Below, piece by piece: positions 1 to 6,296 of a stretch of DNA of 8,894 bases (within the stretch, counting starts at the first letter, position 1; each line of letters begins with the position of its first letter). Source of the DNA: Fimadaptatus sp963928645 (lineage in GTDB: Bacteria > Bacillota > Clostridia > Christensenellales > Aristaeellaceae); assembly GCA_963928645.1 (NCBI GenBank), contig CAWVGT010000128.1, positions 1 through 8,894 on the forward strand. Reading direction: 5' to 3'. The notes under the pieces were generated by a model. The model did not search any database and had not been told where the DNA came from. It worked only from the letters and a program-made list of their open reading frames with translations. The position numbers and the translations under genes are program-made.

Positions 1-145
1 TAATACGAACGTCCCTTAAGGGACAGCAAAAGTGGCAAAGGCAATAGGCTTGAACATGTGAAAGCCAGCGCCTTGAGACGCTGGCCGGTATCAATAGGCT
101 TTTAGCCTTTGTGCAAACCACCCGTTTGACGGGTGGTTATGGTTT
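1..145. mobile_element. Hairpin-rich element, IS200/IS605-end-like or REP-like
   Basis: This stretch has no plausible gene but dense secondary structure. It holds a perfect palindrome GTCCCTTAAGGGAC (11-24), a hairpin GCCAGCG/CGCTGGC (64-70 with 79-85, near TTGA), a small hairpin AGGCT-TTT-AGCCT (96-108), and a strong hairpin AACCACCCG-TTTGA-CGGGTGGTT (116-138). CAAAGGC (36-42) can pair with GCCTTTG (105-111) around the first hairpin. The decamer CAATAGGCTT occurs twice, at 42-51 and 92-101. Subterminal hairpins in short gene-less DNA are typical of IS200/IS605 ends and of REP-like elements moved by TnpA-type transposases. No transposase is visible, so this is either an end of an element lying to the left, or a non-autonomous copy. 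It is more AT-rich than its surroundings. An unrelated structured RNA remains possible. Confidence 0.45.
116..145 (-). terminator. Possible terminator downstream of the DUF4091 gene
   Basis: The 9 bp perfect hairpin at 116-138 lies 40 bases past the stop of the minus-strand gene at 178. On the minus strand it is followed only by TTTGC, so a U-tract is poor. It may end transcription, but it is more simply explained as part of the mobile-like element. Confidence 0.25.
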
Positions 146-177
146 AATTATTGGAAAAAGCAGGTCGCGCCCGGCGC

Positions 178-1791
178 TCAGCCGCACAGCGCCTCCAGCA
201 GCGCCGCATACGCGGCCTCGAACTCGGCCGGCTCCTGGCAGTAGTCGCAGTTGGAGCGGAACACGCGCCCTATGATGCGCGCGGCCGCGTCCGGATCGCG
301 CGCCTTGAGCAGCGCCAGCAGCTCGGCGTCCTGCGCGCCGCGGCGCTGCGCCTCCAGCCGCATCGACAGCAGCGGGCCGCGCTCGCCCGGGTAGACTATG
401 AACGCGTCGCCGCAGGGGAAGTTGGTGCCTATGCCGGTGTTGTTGGGGCAGCTGGTGGCCTTGAACGGATCCATGCCGTCCGGGAACTGGTTGAAGCCCC
501 AGTGCAGGTAGCCGCTGATGCCGTACGCCGCGAAGCCCCAGAACAGCAGCCGCGGCCGTATCAGCGGCGAGTCGAGGAAGCGGTTCAGATAGAACCCCTC
601 CGGCCCGCAGCACACGTACGACCAGACCTGCTCGCCCAGCGCCTGCAGGCGTTCGAACTCGGCGCGCTGCCTTTCGTAGCCGGTGGTTATGGGCACCCAT
701 ATGTCTATGCCGCCGGCGAACGCGGTGCCGCTCACGGCCTCGCAGATGCGCACGCCGGGTATGTAGCGGCGCAGCAGCGACGCGGCCAGGTAGTACTGGC
801 GCCGGCGCGCGTCGAGCGAGCCGCGGTAGTGCACGTCGGGCTCGTCGTGTATCTGGAACGACACGTCGTCCAGCCAGCCGTTTTCGCGCAGGAACTCGGC
901 GACCGCGCGGCAGAAGCTGACGGTGAGCGCGTAGCCGGCCTCGGACTCGAAGTCAATGTCGGGCCGGAGCGCGCAGCGGAATGTGTCGGTGTACATGTCG
1001 GGTGCGCCGTCCGGCAGGTAGCCGCGCGAGAGCAGGCTGCCCAGCGTAAGGCCGTTTATGCCGGCGCGCTTGAACGTGGCTATCTGCTCGCGCTGGCGGC
1101 TGAAGTCGAAGGTCCAGGGGTCGGAGCCGGTCACGCACTCGGGCGTGAAGCCGACCAGCACATGCGTCTGGCGGGCGCGGCGCATCGCCAGCGCGTATTG
1201 GTAGCGCATCTGCTCGTGCGCGGGCGTGCCGGGCTCGGTCGCGTGGAAGCGGCTTATCGCGCGCTCGCTGTACCAGTTGATGACCGAAAAGCGCTCGCGC
1301 GGTATCTCGACGGGATAGGCGGTCAGCGCCAGCGCGAGCTCGGCGGGCCGGCCGTCGCAGTCCAGGCGCAGCGCCAGCTCGTAGCGGCCCGGGGCGAGCG
1401 GGGCGCGCGGCCGGATGCAGCAGTACAGCGCCGCGCGGCCGTCGCGCGCGGGCACGCGCCCGTCCGGGCAGGGCACAAGGCAGTCGTATACCTCAAACGG
1501 CGCGCGGCGAATCGCGTAGGGCGGGCAGCTTTCGGCCCGTATGACCATAGCGCCGCCCTGCTCGACGCCGTCGCCGGTGTTGTACTCGACCGGCACGGCG
1601 CGCAGCTGATACACCTCCGCCTCAAAGCGCGGGTCGTCGAGCATCAGGCGCGCCTCGCGCTCGGCCTCGACGATCAGCTGCAGCGAGCGCATCTCGTTGG
1701 CGGCGCAGGCCAGTTCGATCCGCGCAGGCAGCTCGCCCAGCGGCGAATCGGGGAACAGGAACTCCTCGTGGGCAGTGGCAAGTCCTTTCAC
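178..1791 (-). CDS. DUF4091 domain protein, predicted glycoside hydrolase-like
   Basis: A 537-residue protein with no signal peptide or membrane segment, so probably cytoplasmic. Residues 1-165 look like a beta-rich N-terminal domain; the rest looks like a TIM-barrel hydrolase. HDEP (315-318) is a likely active-site segment with an acidic residue. A second block runs from YVCCGPEGFYLNRFLD (392-407) through R414 and YLHWG (428-432). The C-terminal block GDAFIVYPGE (461-470), SMRLEAQRRG and DAELL is the DUF4091 hallmark. Family members are predicted to act on carbohydrates; the substrate cannot be read here. The start is GTG at 1791, preceded by GGGAGG eight bases upstream. The open frame continues to 2049, but that N-terminal part is proline-rich and covers repeat DNA, so it is rejected. 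Upstream is a long repeat-filled spacer; no transporter or regulator is adjacent. Confidence 0.88.
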   Translation of the reverse strand: MKGLATAHEEFLFPDSPLGELPARIELACAANEMRSLQLIVEAEREARLMLDDPRFEAEVYQLRAVPVEYNTGDGVEQGGAMVIRAESCPPYAIRRAPFEVYDCLVPCPDGRVPARDGRAALYCCIRPRAPLAPGRYELALRLDCDGRPAELALALTAYPVEIPRERFSVINWYSERAISRFHATEPGTPAHEQMRYQYALAMRRARQTHVLVGFTPECVTGSDPWTFDFSRQREQIATFKRAGINGLTLGSLLSRGYLPDGAPDMYTDTFRCALRPDIDFESEAGYALTVSFCRAVAEFLRENGWLDDVSFQIHDEPDVHYRGSLDARRRQYYLAASLLRRYIPGVRICEAVSGTAFAGGIDIWVPITTGYERQRAEFERLQALGEQVWSYVCCGPEGFYLNRFLDSPLIRPRLLFWGFAAYGISGYLHWGFNQFPDGMDPFKATSCPNNTGIGTNFPCGDAFIVYPGERGPLLSMRLEAQRRGAQDAELLALLKARDPDAAARIIGRVFRSNCDYCQEPAEFEAAYAALLEALCG

Positions 1792-1799
1792 TTTGCATA

Positions 1800-1805
1800 C
1801 CTCCC
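1800..1805 (-). promoter_or_regulatory. Ribosome binding site that fixes the GTG start
   Basis: On the minus strand this reads GGGAGG, with eight bases between GGAGG and the GTG at 1791-1789. An ATG at 1798 overlaps the site and is out of frame, so GTG is the supported start. Confidence 0.8.
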
Positions 1806-1815
1806 GGCGGTTATT

Positions 1816-1833
1816 CGCGGCGCACGCGCCGCG
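1816..1833 (-). promoter_or_regulatory. Leader hairpin upstream of the DUF4091 gene
   Basis: CGCGGCG (1816-1822) and CGCCGCG (1827-1833) form a perfect 7 bp GC stem with a four-base loop, ten bases from the ribosome binding site. It may be an operator or a leader structure. It could also be chance in such GC-rich DNA. Confidence 0.25.
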
Positions 1834-1966
1834 GCTTGATGGCCATATCGTATCACATATCGCCGCAAATTGCCATACCTGTGTGCCATACGGTTTGAGG
1901 GCTGTGGGTGGGATTGGAGGGCCTGCTGATTGCGGTACGCGCGTGCGGATGCGGGGGCGAGGATTT

Positions 1967-2377
1967 GGCGCGGGCGGTTGTATGGGGAAAATGTGTGGCG
2001 GTGGGGGTGGGATTGTCGGTTTGTGGCTTACGGACTGATATATTGGCATGGGAATGTATTGAGCGCAAATCGGCGGTATCGCGAGAAACGTTGTGGGTAT
2101 TTGGCGCAGGCTGCATTATAGGCGAATCGCGCCCGGTATTGGCGGTTTGCGGCTGTTGACTTACAGGCCTGCGGACTGATTGACGTATCGACACGGGCGA
2201 ACGTACTGCGCAAGAATCTGTGGCTGTCACGGGAGATGTTGAGTGGCATTCAGCGCGGGCGGTTGTGCAAAGCGCCCGGCGCTGACGGTTTGCGGCTGTT
2301 GACTTGCGGGCTTGCGGACTGATTGACGTATCGGCGCGGAGGCCGTACTGCGCACAGACTTGCAGCTGTCGCGGACA
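1967..2377. repeat. Three decayed tandem copies of a ~143 bp repeat
   Basis: The anchor CGGTTTGCGGCTGTTGAC occurs at 2143 and 2286, 143 bases apart, and a shortened version (CGGTTTGTGGCTTACGGACTG) starts at 2017. The two better copies share two exact runs of about 20 bases (from 2143/2286, and around GGACTGATTGACGTATC) and align over about 90 bases with scattered substitutions and single-base indels. A GGCGCGGGCGGTTG-like segment precedes the copies at about 1967 and 2253. The period is not a multiple of three, so reading frames shift from copy to copy, which argues against coding. No gene was recognised as the source of this unit. Confidence 0.8.
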
Positions 2378-2395
2378 GGTGACTTCCTCGCGCTG

Positions 2396-2415
2396 CCTGC
2401 CAGAGAGCCGGCAGG
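2396..2415 (-). other. Hairpin just after a promoter-like site
   Basis: CCTGCC (2396-2401) pairs with GGCAGG (2410-2415) around an eight-base loop. On the minus strand it lies directly downstream of the TATAAT box at 2435-2430, so it would be near the 5' end of any transcript from there. Confidence 0.35.
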
Positions 2416-2429
2416 TGTTATCGCTACAT

Positions 2430-2457
2430 ATTATAATTGATTTGCCAAGCAATACAA
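2430..2457 (-). promoter_or_regulatory. Promoter-like site reading into the repeat spacer
   Basis: On the minus strand, TTGTAT (2457-2452), a 16 bp gap and a perfect TATAAT (2435-2430) stand in a local AT-rich island within GC-rich DNA. It would transcribe through the repeats towards the DUF4091 gene, giving a leader of about 630 bases, or a separate non-coding RNA. The -35 box is weak, so the call rests on the -10 box and composition. Confidence 0.4.
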
Positions 2458-2623
2458 ACGCGGCTTAAGCGCCGGCATGAGCGCCTGCGGCACATCTAAC
2501 TGCGCCCATATCGACAGCAGATCAGCGCCAGCGTTCATATGCTCCCAAGCGTACCCAAATCGAAATCCGGCAAGCCGCGCCCTCGCCGGCGCCCGGCGTC
2601 CACATCCAACGCGCTTGCGCAAC
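2431..2623. other. Spacer between repeat array and transporter terminator
   Basis: Apart from the promoter-like site at its left edge I see no gene, RNA or convincing repeat here. A minus-strand frame stays open across it but shows no family features and no ribosome binding site. Confidence 0.5.
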
Positions 2624-2658
2624 AAAACGGCGCCGGCCGCTCCCGTGCAGCCGACGCC
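2624..2658 (-). terminator. Rho-independent terminator of the EamA transporter gene
   Basis: GGCGCCGGCCGC (2629-2640) and GCAGCCGACGCC (2647-2658) form a 12 bp stem on the minus strand, with two G-U pairs and a six-base loop. It is followed by GTTTTG on the minus strand. It lies about 20 bases past the TAG stop of the transporter gene. Confidence 0.75.
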
Positions 2659-2678
2659 CATGCGCCGCCTCAAACCGC

Positions 2679-3620
2679 CTAACCGCTCACGCCTGTGCGC
2701 CGCGCGCGCAGCCGCTCCAGCGCCACGTCGCCCAGCTGCGACAGCAGTATCGCTGCGAACATGATCGCGCAGCCCGCGCCCTCGCGCGCCGTGAGCGTCT
2801 CGCCCAGCACCACCGCGCCCGCCAGCACCGAGAACACCGACTCGAAGCTCATCAGCAGCGAGGCCGCGGCCGGCGGGGTGTGGCGCTGGCCCACTATCTG
2901 CAGCGTGTACGCCACGCCCGAGGACAGCACGCCCGCATAGAGTATCGGCCCGGCGCAATTGAGTATCGCGCTCCAGTCGGGCTGCTCGAATATGCACATG
3001 CACACAAGGCTCAGCGCGCCCGACACGAAGAACTGCGCGCTGGACAGCCGCACCGGGTCGACCAGGCCCGCGAACCGGTCGATTATGATTATGTGCACCG
3101 TAAAGCACAGCGCGCACGCCAGCAGGTACAGGTCGGTGACGCTCAGCGTGAAGTCGCCGCCCACGCACAGCAGGTACAGCCCCACCAGCGCCATGGCCAC
3201 GCTCAGCGCGACCACGCGCGTGACGCGCTTGCCCAGCAGCAGCCCCACCACCGGCACCAGCACGATGTACAGCGCGGTGATGAACCCGGCCTTGCCGGCG
3301 TCGGTGCCGGTCAGGCCGACCTGTTGCAGCGTCGAGGCGCAAAACAGCGCCGCGCCGCAGCACAGCCCCGCCAGTATCAGCGCGCGCCGCGCCCGGCGCG
3401 GGGAGCCCAGCTGCGCGGCTATCTGGCGCGAGGCGTCCTGGCCGCGGCGGGTGCGCAGCGCTATCAGCGGCAGCAGCACCAGGCCGCCGATCGTGAACCT
3501 TATACCGCCAAATGTGTGCGGGCCGATGTAATTCATGCCGATGCTCTGGGCGACGAACGCGGTGCCCCATATGAACGCCGCCAGCAGCAGCATCAGGCTG
3601 GAACGAAGTTTGAGCGACAT
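2679..3620 (-). CDS. EamA/DMT-family transporter
   Basis: A 313-residue integral membrane protein with about ten hydrophobic segments, the usual DMT-family length. It has the two-repeat EamA architecture: residues about 8-150 and about 162-297. The first repeat opens with FIWGTAFVAQ (16-25), a typical EamA signature; the end of the second carries PPAAASLLMSFESVFSVLAGAVVLGE, the conserved P...E and GE segment (249-274). The tail is basic (ALERLRARR), as expected on the cytoplasmic side. Such proteins move small metabolites such as amino acids or their derivatives, often as exporters; the substrate cannot be told. The ATG at 3620 follows AGGAGG with six bases between. The gene is monocistronic, with its own promoter and terminator, and diverges from the PHP gene. 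Confidence 0.9.
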   Translation of the reverse strand: MSLKLRSSLMLLLAAFIWGTAFVAQSIGMNYIGPHTFGGIRFTIGGLVLLPLIALRTRRGQDASRQIAAQLGSPRRARRALILAGLCCGAALFCASTLQQVGLTGTDAGKAGFITALYIVLVPVVGLLLGKRVTRVVALSVAMALVGLYLLCVGGDFTLSVTDLYLLACALCFTVHIIIIDRFAGLVDPVRLSSAQFFVSGALSLVCMCIFEQPDWSAILNCAGPILYAGVLSSGVAYTLQIVGQRHTPPAAASLLMSFESVFSVLAGAVVLGETLTAREGAGCAIMFAAILLSQLGDVALERLRARRTGVSG

Positions 3621-3626
3621 AGCGCG

Positions 3627-3632
3627 CCTCCT
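3627..3632 (-). promoter_or_regulatory. Ribosome binding site of the transporter gene
   Basis: A perfect AGGAGG on the minus strand, six bases ahead of the ATG at 3620. It settles the start against longer open frames. Confidence 0.85.
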
Positions 3633-3650
3633 GCAAACGTGATCCACATC

Positions 3651-3659
3651 ATTATACCA
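3651..3659 (-). promoter_or_regulatory. Extended -10 promoter of the transporter gene
   Basis: The minus strand reads TGGTATAAT, a perfect extended -10 (TGnTATAAT) with TATAAT at 3656-3651. The best -35-like hexamer, TTGCGC at 3683-3678, is 21 bp away, too far to be ideal, so the extended -10 probably carries the activity. Confidence 0.6.
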
Positions 3660-3697
3660 CCCGCCCGCGCGCGCGTCGCGCAAGCCGGGATTAAATA

Positions 3698-3726
3698 TTG
3701 CGCGCGGACGGCGGCGGGTGTATAAT
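3698..3726 (+). promoter_or_regulatory. Sigma-70-type promoter of the PHP gene
   Basis: TTGCGC (3698-3703), a 17 bp spacer and a perfect TATAAT (3721-3726). The start point would be near 3733, leaving a leader of about 68 bases with GC-rich inverted repeats (for example GCGCGCC near 3737 with GGCGCGC near 3772). Confidence 0.65.
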
Positions 3727-3800
3727 CGATATGGACGGCGCGCCGGGCGCGGAGTGCATGGCGCACCCGCGGGCGCGCAGCTGGGAGCGATATATACAAT

Positions 3801-4598
3801 ATGAGGACGAATTATCATACGCATACCGCGCGGTGCAAGCACGCGTCGGGCACCGAGGCGGATTACGTGCAGGCGGCGCTGCGCGGTGGATATGGCGTGC
3901 TGGGCTTTGCGGATCACTGCCCGTGGCCGTTTGGCGGCGGGTTCGTGTCCACATTTCGGATGCTGCCGGACGAGTTTGCAGGCTATCTGGCGCAGGTGAC
4001 CGAGCTGCGCCGCCAATGGGCCGGGCGCATCGAGATACGCTGCGGGCTGGAGTGCGAATACTATCCCGACATGCTGAGCTGGATAGGCGAGCTGGCCGAC
4101 GCAAGCGGGCTGGACTACCTGATACTGGGCAACCACTACGACCTGGACGAGCGCACCGGCATGTACTGCGGCGCGTGTCGCACGCCGGCGCACCTGCGCG
4201 CATACGTGGACAGCACGACCCGGGGCATGGCCACGGGCATGTTCAGCTACCTGGCGCATCCCGACCTGTGTTTCCGGTCGTATGCGCGCTTTGACGCGGA
4301 CTGCGCGGCGGCAAGCAGGGAGCTGTGCCGGTGCGCGCGGGAGCTGGACATTCCGCTGGAGTACAACCTGCTGGGCACGCTGTACCGCGAGCGCGGCGAG
4401 CAGCGCGGCCTGGGCTATCCGTGCGTCGGGTTCTGGGAGATCGCGGCGCAGGAGGGCGCAAAGTGCATAATCGGCGTGGACGCGCACGCGGCGCGCCAGC
4501 TGGAGGACGCGGCGCGGTACGACGCGGCGGCGGATTACCTGGCCGGGCTGGGGCTGGAGCGCGTGGAGCGCGTGCGGCTGCGGGGCGCGGCGAATTGA
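3801..4598 (+). CDS. PHP-domain phosphatase, histidinol-phosphatase HisJ type
   Basis: A 265-residue protein, the usual length of HisJ-type PHP phosphoesterases. All metal-binding motifs are visible: HTH (6-8) with H14, DH (38-39), GLECEYYPD (82-90), GNH (110-112), HPD (153-155) and GVDAH (225-229). These residues hold a two- or three-metal centre that hydrolyses phosphate monoesters. The clearest biological role in the family is removal of phosphate from histidinol phosphate in histidine synthesis. No other his gene is nearby, so the substrate is unproven. The start is ATG at 3801; GGGAG at 3783-3787 is 13 bases upstream, a rather long gap. The gene has its own promoter and is followed by the array of copies of its own last codons. 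The final residues LERVERVRLRGAAN are the unit that recurs there. Confidence 0.85.
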   Translation: MRTNYHTHTARCKHASGTEADYVQAALRGGYGVLGFADHCPWPFGGGFVSTFRMLPDEFAGYLAQVTELRRQWAGRIEIRCGLECEYYPDMLSWIGELADASGLDYLILGNHYDLDERTGMYCGACRTPAHLRAYVDSTTRGMATGMFSYLAHPDLCFRSYARFDADCAAASRELCRCARELDIPLEYNLLGTLYRERGEQRGLGYPCVGFWEIAAQEGAKCIIGVDAHAARQLEDAARYDAAADYLAGLGLERVERVRLRGAAN

Positions 4599-5007
4599 GC
4601 TTGCGGCATGGCGCGAGATGGCTGTTGAAGCGCATAGAACGCATGCTGTTGCTTAGCACGGCAGACTGAGCATGCGTCGACGCGCGAGGCAATTGGCTGA
4701 GTGCGTGAAACGCATAAGGCTGCGGGATGCGTCGAACTGAGCTTGTGACGCGGCGAAAGGCGGCTGTCGGAACGCGTGGCGCACGTTTGGCTGCGGAGCG
4801 GGATTAACTGAACTTGAGGCGCGATGCCAGGCGATTGTTGGAGTGCGGCGGCTGTGGCGCACGGCGAAGTGAGCTTGAGACATGGCGCGAGCGGTCGCAG
4901 AGTGTGAAGCTTGGCTCCTGCGAAGCACGGCAAACTGAGCTTGCGGCGCGGCACAAGGCGGCAGTCGGAGCGCATTGAGCACGTGCGGCGGGCGCTTGAC
5001 CGGAGCG
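4557..5007 (+). repeat. 71 bp tandem array of decayed copies of the PHP gene tail
   Basis: The genuine tail of the PHP gene, ending AATTGAGCTTG at 4593-4603, is copy one. Related ends AACTGAGCTTG (with one or two changes) recur with their TGA at 4667, 4738, 4809, 4870 and 4936, so spacings are 71, 71, 71, 61 and 66 bases. Read in the frame of each TGA, the preceding codons still resemble the gene tail LERVERVRLRGAAN: LKRIERMLLLSTAD, AECVKRIRLRDASN, SERVAHVWLRSGIN, and less well ECEAWLLRSTAN. A seventh partial copy (SERIEHVR at about 4965-4988) has lost the stop. The period is not a multiple of three and no ribosome binding sites precede the units, so they are not separate genes. No terminator or clear promoter was found in this spacer. 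Confidence 0.85.
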
Positions 5008-5023
5008 GCGGCGCGCATGCGCC

Positions 5024-5030
5024 GGGAGGG
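5024..5030 (+). promoter_or_regulatory. Ribosome binding site that fixes a TTG start
   Basis: GGGAGGG lies six bases ahead of TTG at 5037. The alternative in-frame ATG at 5055 has no such site and would remove the residues just before the GGGASG dinucleotide-binding loop. Confidence 0.75.
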
Positions 5031-5036
5031 AATGAC

Positions 5037-6296
5037 TTGCCAAATTGCGACGTTATGATAATCGGCGGCGGCGCTTCGGGCCTGATGGCGGCGGCGCGGC
5101 TGGCGCGGGGCGGCGCGCGCGTGCTGCTGCTGGAGCAGAGCGACCGGGTGGGGCGCAAGCTGCTGGCCACCGGCAATGGCCGCTGCAATCTACTCAATAT
5201 GAACCTGGAGCGGGGGCGCTACTTCAGCCGCGACCTGGACGCGGCCTGGGCGGTGCTGCGGCGGTATCCGCCGGAGCGGCTGCTGGCCGAGTTCGGCGCG
5301 CTGGGCGTCATAACCCGCTGCGAGGAGGACGGGCGCGTGTACCCGCTCAGCGGGCAGGCCGCGTCGGTGCTGGACGCGCTGCGGCTGGCGTGCGGCGAGG
5401 CCGGCGTGCGCACGGAGACCGGCGCGGCGGTGACGGAGCTCGCGCCCAGGCGCGGCGGCTGGCGCGCGCGGCTGAGCGATGGGCGCGAGTTCGGCGCGGC
5501 GCGCGCGGTGCTGGCGTGCGGCGGGCGCGCACAGCCCACGCCTCCCGCGGACAGGCGCGTGCGCGGGCTGGACGCGCTGGAGCTGCTGCGCGCGCTGGGC
5601 CATGCGGTGCACGCGCCCGCGCCGGTACTGACGCCGCTCAGGTGCGACATGAGTGGGCTGAAGGGGCTCAAGGGCGTGCGGGTGAAGGGTGCGCTGGAGC
5701 TGATCGACGCGCGCACAGGCCGCACGCTGGCGCGCGAACAGGGCGAGCTGCTATTTGCCGACTACGGCGTGTCGGGCATAGCGGCGATGCAGCTCTCGCG
5801 CGCGGCGTGCGGGCGGGGCGCGGTGCGGCTGGCGCTGGATCTGATGAGCGACTGGGACGCGGCGGCGCTGCGCGAGCTGCTGGCGGCGCGCGCGCGAGGC
5901 ATGGCGACGCGCCCGGCCGAGGCGTTCCTGACCGGCGCGCTGAACCGGCTGCTGGCGGGCTGCGTGCTCAGGCGGGCGGGCATAGCGCCTGGGCGCGAGT
6001 GCGGCGCGCTGAGCGCGGCCGAGCTGGACGCGCTGACCGGCGCGCTCAAGCGCTTCGAGGTGGACGTGACCGGCGCACAGGACTTTGCCAGCGCGCAGGT
6101 GATGCGCGGCGGCGCGGCGCTGAGCGGGTTCGACGCGGCGCTCCAGTCGCGGCGCGCGCCGGGGCTGCATGCGTGCGGCGAGCTGCTGGACGTGGACGGC
6201 GAGTGCGGCGGGTACAACCTGATGTGGGCCTGGGCCAGCGCGCTTTGCGTCGCGGACGGCGTGCTCGCGGCGGGCGGACGGAGGGGTGGAATATGA
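5037..6296 (+). CDS. BaiN/HI0933-like FAD-dependent oxidoreductase (COG2081)
   Basis: A 419-residue flavoprotein of the BaiN/HI0933/YhiN family. FAD binding is shown by the N-terminal Rossmann loop GGGASG (10-15), the acidic residue E33 at the end of the second strand, and the family hallmark GRKLLATGNGRCNLLN (39-54). The C-terminal hallmark CGELLDVDGECGGYNLMWAW (380-399) closes the FAD site. The middle region (about 190-340) is the family's inserted domain. One member is linked to bile acid conversion, but most have no proven substrate, so no reaction is assigned. The segment after ACGG (160-163), usually SYPxTGSTGDGY, here reads RAQPTPPADRRVRGLD and is much altered. TTG at 5037 gives MPNCDVMIIGGG, the expected N-terminus. 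The stop overlaps the next start (ATGA), so both are cotranscribed and coupled. Confidence 0.88.
   Translation: MPNCDVMIIGGGASGLMAAARLARGGARVLLLEQSDRVGRKLLATGNGRCNLLNMNLERGRYFSRDLDAAWAVLRRYPPERLLAEFGALGVITRCEEDGRVYPLSGQAASVLDALRLACGEAGVRTETGAAVTELAPRRGGWRARLSDGREFGAARAVLACGGRAQPTPPADRRVRGLDALELLRALGHAVHAPAPVLTPLRCDMSGLKGLKGVRVKGALELIDARTGRTLAREQGELLFADYGVSGIAAMQLSRAACGRGAVRLALDLMSDWDAAALRELLAARARGMATRPAEAFLTGALNRLLAGCVLRRAGIAPGRECGALSAAELDALTGALKRFEVDVTGAQDFASAQVMRGGAALSGFDAALQSRRAPGLHACGELLDVDGECGGYNLMWAWASALCVADGVLAAGGRRGGI

Noticed and set aside
151..1839. Long plus-strand open frame opposite the DUF4091 gene
   Set aside because: It is a GC-driven antisense shadow with low-complexity Ala/Arg/Val content and no ribosome binding site; the minus-strand protein has clear family motifs.
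1792..2049. N-terminal extension of the DUF4091 protein up to 2049
   Set aside because: The extension is proline-rich, lies over repeat DNA, and a strong ribosome binding site supports the internal GTG at 1791.
1853..2452. Minus-strand open frame of 199 codons across the repeat spacer
   Set aside because: It is rich in Ser, Thr, Pro and Arg, has no ribosome binding site or family feature, and the 143 bp repeats pass through it in shifting frames.
2470..2560. Possible copy of the transporter gene's 3' end downstream of its terminator
   Set aside because: A short match around CTGCTGTCG and a loosely similar translation were seen, but agreement is too short and gapped to separate from chance.
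4599..5036. Array considered as CRISPR or as small tandem peptide genes
   Set aside because: There are no constant repeats alternating with unique spacers; the units are contiguous and degenerate, lack ribosome binding sites, and have a period not divisible by three.
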